From the NCBI GenBank assembly GCA_019509685.1, contig JAEKLU010000116.1:1-6930 (forward strand): DNA of 6,930 nt, read 5' to 3'. This DNA comes from Mesorhizobium sp. (GTDB lineage: Bacteria; Pseudomonadota; Alphaproteobacteria; Rhizobiales; Rhizobiaceae). The translations under genes and the position numbers were made by a program. Shown here one piece after another: positions 6,058 through 6,930 of this stretch. Under the pieces are notes generated by a model. That model did not search any database. It was not told the DNA's origin and saw only the letters and a program-made list of their open reading frames with translations. Numbering within the stretch: the first letter of the stretch is position 1; each line of letters opens with the position of its first letter.

Positions 6058-6177
6058 CAGAGCAATTCCAGGAAAACTGTGAGCGGTCAGGTTCGGCGAC
6101 TTCGCCGTAACCCTCCGTCCGGAATTGCGTCAGAGAGTTACAGCGTTCGCCGTTTCCGCGAAACGGTGATCGCTCCA
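6058..6177 (+). repeat. Rhizobial palindromic intergenic repeat, copy 2 with inserted hairpin
   Basis: This element matches copy 1 at 77-180: CAGAGCAATTCCAGGAAAA at the left, then GTGAGCGGT, then GGAATTGCGT, and near the right end the hairpin AGCGTTCGCCGTTTC/GAAACGGTGATCGCT (6142-6156, 6160-6174; one T-T mismatch). Compared with copy 1 it carries an extra segment of about 20-25 bp (around 6088-6112) that is itself a hairpin: GGTT-CGGCGA, CT, TCGCCG-T-AACC. The outer ends no longer pair perfectly, so this copy looks older or more diverged. It lies 18 bp beyond the yidC stop. Confidence 0.82.
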
Positions 6178-6195
6178 GGAAGATAGGGGCGCCGG

Positions 6196-6930
6196 CTATT
6201 CCGCCGGCGATGGTTTCTTGCGGAACAGCGCCGTCAGATTGTCCCATAGCTCGATCTTGGCGCCCTGGCGCTTCATGATCACGCCCTGCTGCAGGATCGA
6301 CAGCGTGTTGTTCCAGGCCCAGTAGATGACGAGGCCGGCCGGGAACGAGCCCATCATGAAGGTGAAGATCACCGGCATCCAGGTGAAGATGGCGGCCTGC
6401 GTCGGGTCCGGCGGCGTCGGGTTCATGCGCATCTGCAGGAACATGGTGATGCCCATGACCACCGCCCAGGCGCCCATATGCGGCAGGAAGGCGGGCGGTG
6501 CGAACGGTATCAGGCCGAACAGGTTGAAGACCGATGTCGGGTCCGGCGCCGCAAGGTCGTGGATCCAGCCGAAGAACGGCGCATGCCGCATCTCGATGGT
6601 GATGTAGAGCACCTTGTAGAGCGAGAAGAACACCGGGATCTGCAGCGCCACCGGCCAGCAGCCGGCAAGCGGATTGATCTTCTCGGTCTTGTAAAGCTCC
6701 ATCATCGCCTGCTGCTGCTTCATCTTGTCGTCCGCGTATTTCTCGCGGATTTCCGTGATCTTCGGCTGCACCTTCTTCATGTTCGCCATCGAGGCGTATG
6801 ACTTGTTGGCGAGCGGGAAGAAGATGGCTTTGACGATGACGGTGGTGGCGAGGATCGCCAGGCCGAAATTGCCGAAGAATTTGTAGAGCGTGTCGATCAG
6901 CCAGAACATCGGCTTGGTGATGAAATAGAA
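6196..6930 (-). CDS. yidC: Membrane protein insertase YidC, C-terminal part (5' end outside window)
   Basis: YidC inserts and folds inner-membrane proteins, alone or with SecYEG. The window holds the last 244 residues, starting [10 protein letters not shown], and the frame is open to the edge; the Met at 6909 is internal, not the start. The core insertase domain is complete: a first core helix with [10 protein letters not shown] (31-40 of the fragment), whose Lys34 takes the place of the groove Arg of E. coli YidC. Next is the coiled cytoplasmic loop [16 protein letters not shown] to about residue 84, then [20 protein letters not shown] (86-105), [10 protein letters not shown] (122-131) and two C-terminal helices. 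[18 protein letters not shown] is near the end. The tail is short and basic (FRKKPSPAE). The missing large periplasmic domain should be just outside. It converges on emrB across the terminator. Confidence 0.98.
   Translation of the reverse strand, partial: FYFITKPMFWLIDTLYKFFGNFGLAILATTVIVKAIFFPLANKSYASMANMKKVQPKITEIREKYADDKMKQQQAMMELYKTEKINPLAGCWPVALQIPVFFSLYKVLYITIEMRHAPFFGWIHDLAAPDPTSVFNLFGLIPFAPPAFLPHMGAWAVVMGITMFLQMRMNPTPPDPTQAAIFTWMPVIFTFMMGSFPAGLVIYWAWNNTLSILQQGVIMKRQGAKIELWDNLTALFRKKPSPAE

Noticed and set aside
5904..6110. Small plus-strand frame of 68 codons in the emrB-yidC gap
   Set aside because: It has no ribosome-binding site, and it runs through the terminator and into the repeat, so it is not a credible gene.
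6190..6209. Hairpin CGCCGGC/GCCGGCG over the yidC stop codon
   Set aside because: It is short, without a U-tract, and made of common GC-rich codons; the true terminator is at 6030-6053.
1..6930. CRISPR array, tRNA/rRNA, insertion sequence, integrase or toxin-antitoxin pair
   Set aside because: I looked for spaced direct repeats, RNA gene structure, transposase motifs and small gene pairs, and found none.

Overview
This window is GC-rich chromosomal DNA that looks like a member of the Rhizobiales (Alphaproteobacteria), most likely Mesorhizobium or a close relative. The evidence is alphaproteobacterial-type YidC and EngB/YihA proteins, high GC in third codon positions, and two copies of the imperfectly palindromic intergenic repeat (AGAGCAATTYCAGGAAAA at its left end) that I know as abundant in rhizobial genomes. 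The genus is inferred; no search was possible.

Layout from left to right. Bases 1-79 hold the last codons of an unidentified plus-strand gene. It converges on a minus-strand gene for a conserved protein of unknown function (178-879, DUF6065-like). The two stop codons lie exactly in the two ends of repeat copy 1 (77-180). Upstream of that gene on the minus strand are engB (947-1606, essential ribosome-assembly GTPase), a Vat/CatB-type hexapeptide acetyltransferase (1603-2241) whose stop overlaps the engB TTG start by 4 nt, and a small exported cysteine-containing protein (2335-2649). These minus-strand genes may form one transcription unit or two.

Divergent from them is an efflux operon on the plus strand. 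It starts with a control region containing the perfect 12-bp palindrome TAAGCATGCTTA, followed by a 43-codon reading frame that looks like an internally deleted MarR-family regulator (its N- and C-terminal ends only). Then come an EmrA/HlyD-type membrane fusion protein (2937-4229) and an EmrB-type 14-helix MFS (DHA2) drug exporter (4226-5770). All three junctions overlap, which points to translational coupling. The 5771-6195 gap has no gene. It holds several hairpins, a strong symmetrical terminator (6030-6053) suited to serve both convergent genes, and repeat copy 2 (6058-6177). The window ends inside yidC (minus strand, C-terminal 244 residues present).

How it fits together: yidC and engB are housekeeping genes that I recall as near neighbours in Rhizobiales (order rnpA-yidC-engB-argB). 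Here a block of about 4.5 kb with a detoxification flavour (acetyltransferase plus tripartite-type drug pump) lies between them, and argB is not next to engB. The points most worth a second look are the MarR remnant with its retained operator-like palindrome, which could mean a derepressed pump, and the repeat element that supplies both stop codons of a convergent gene pair. I did not find evidence for a wholly new system.
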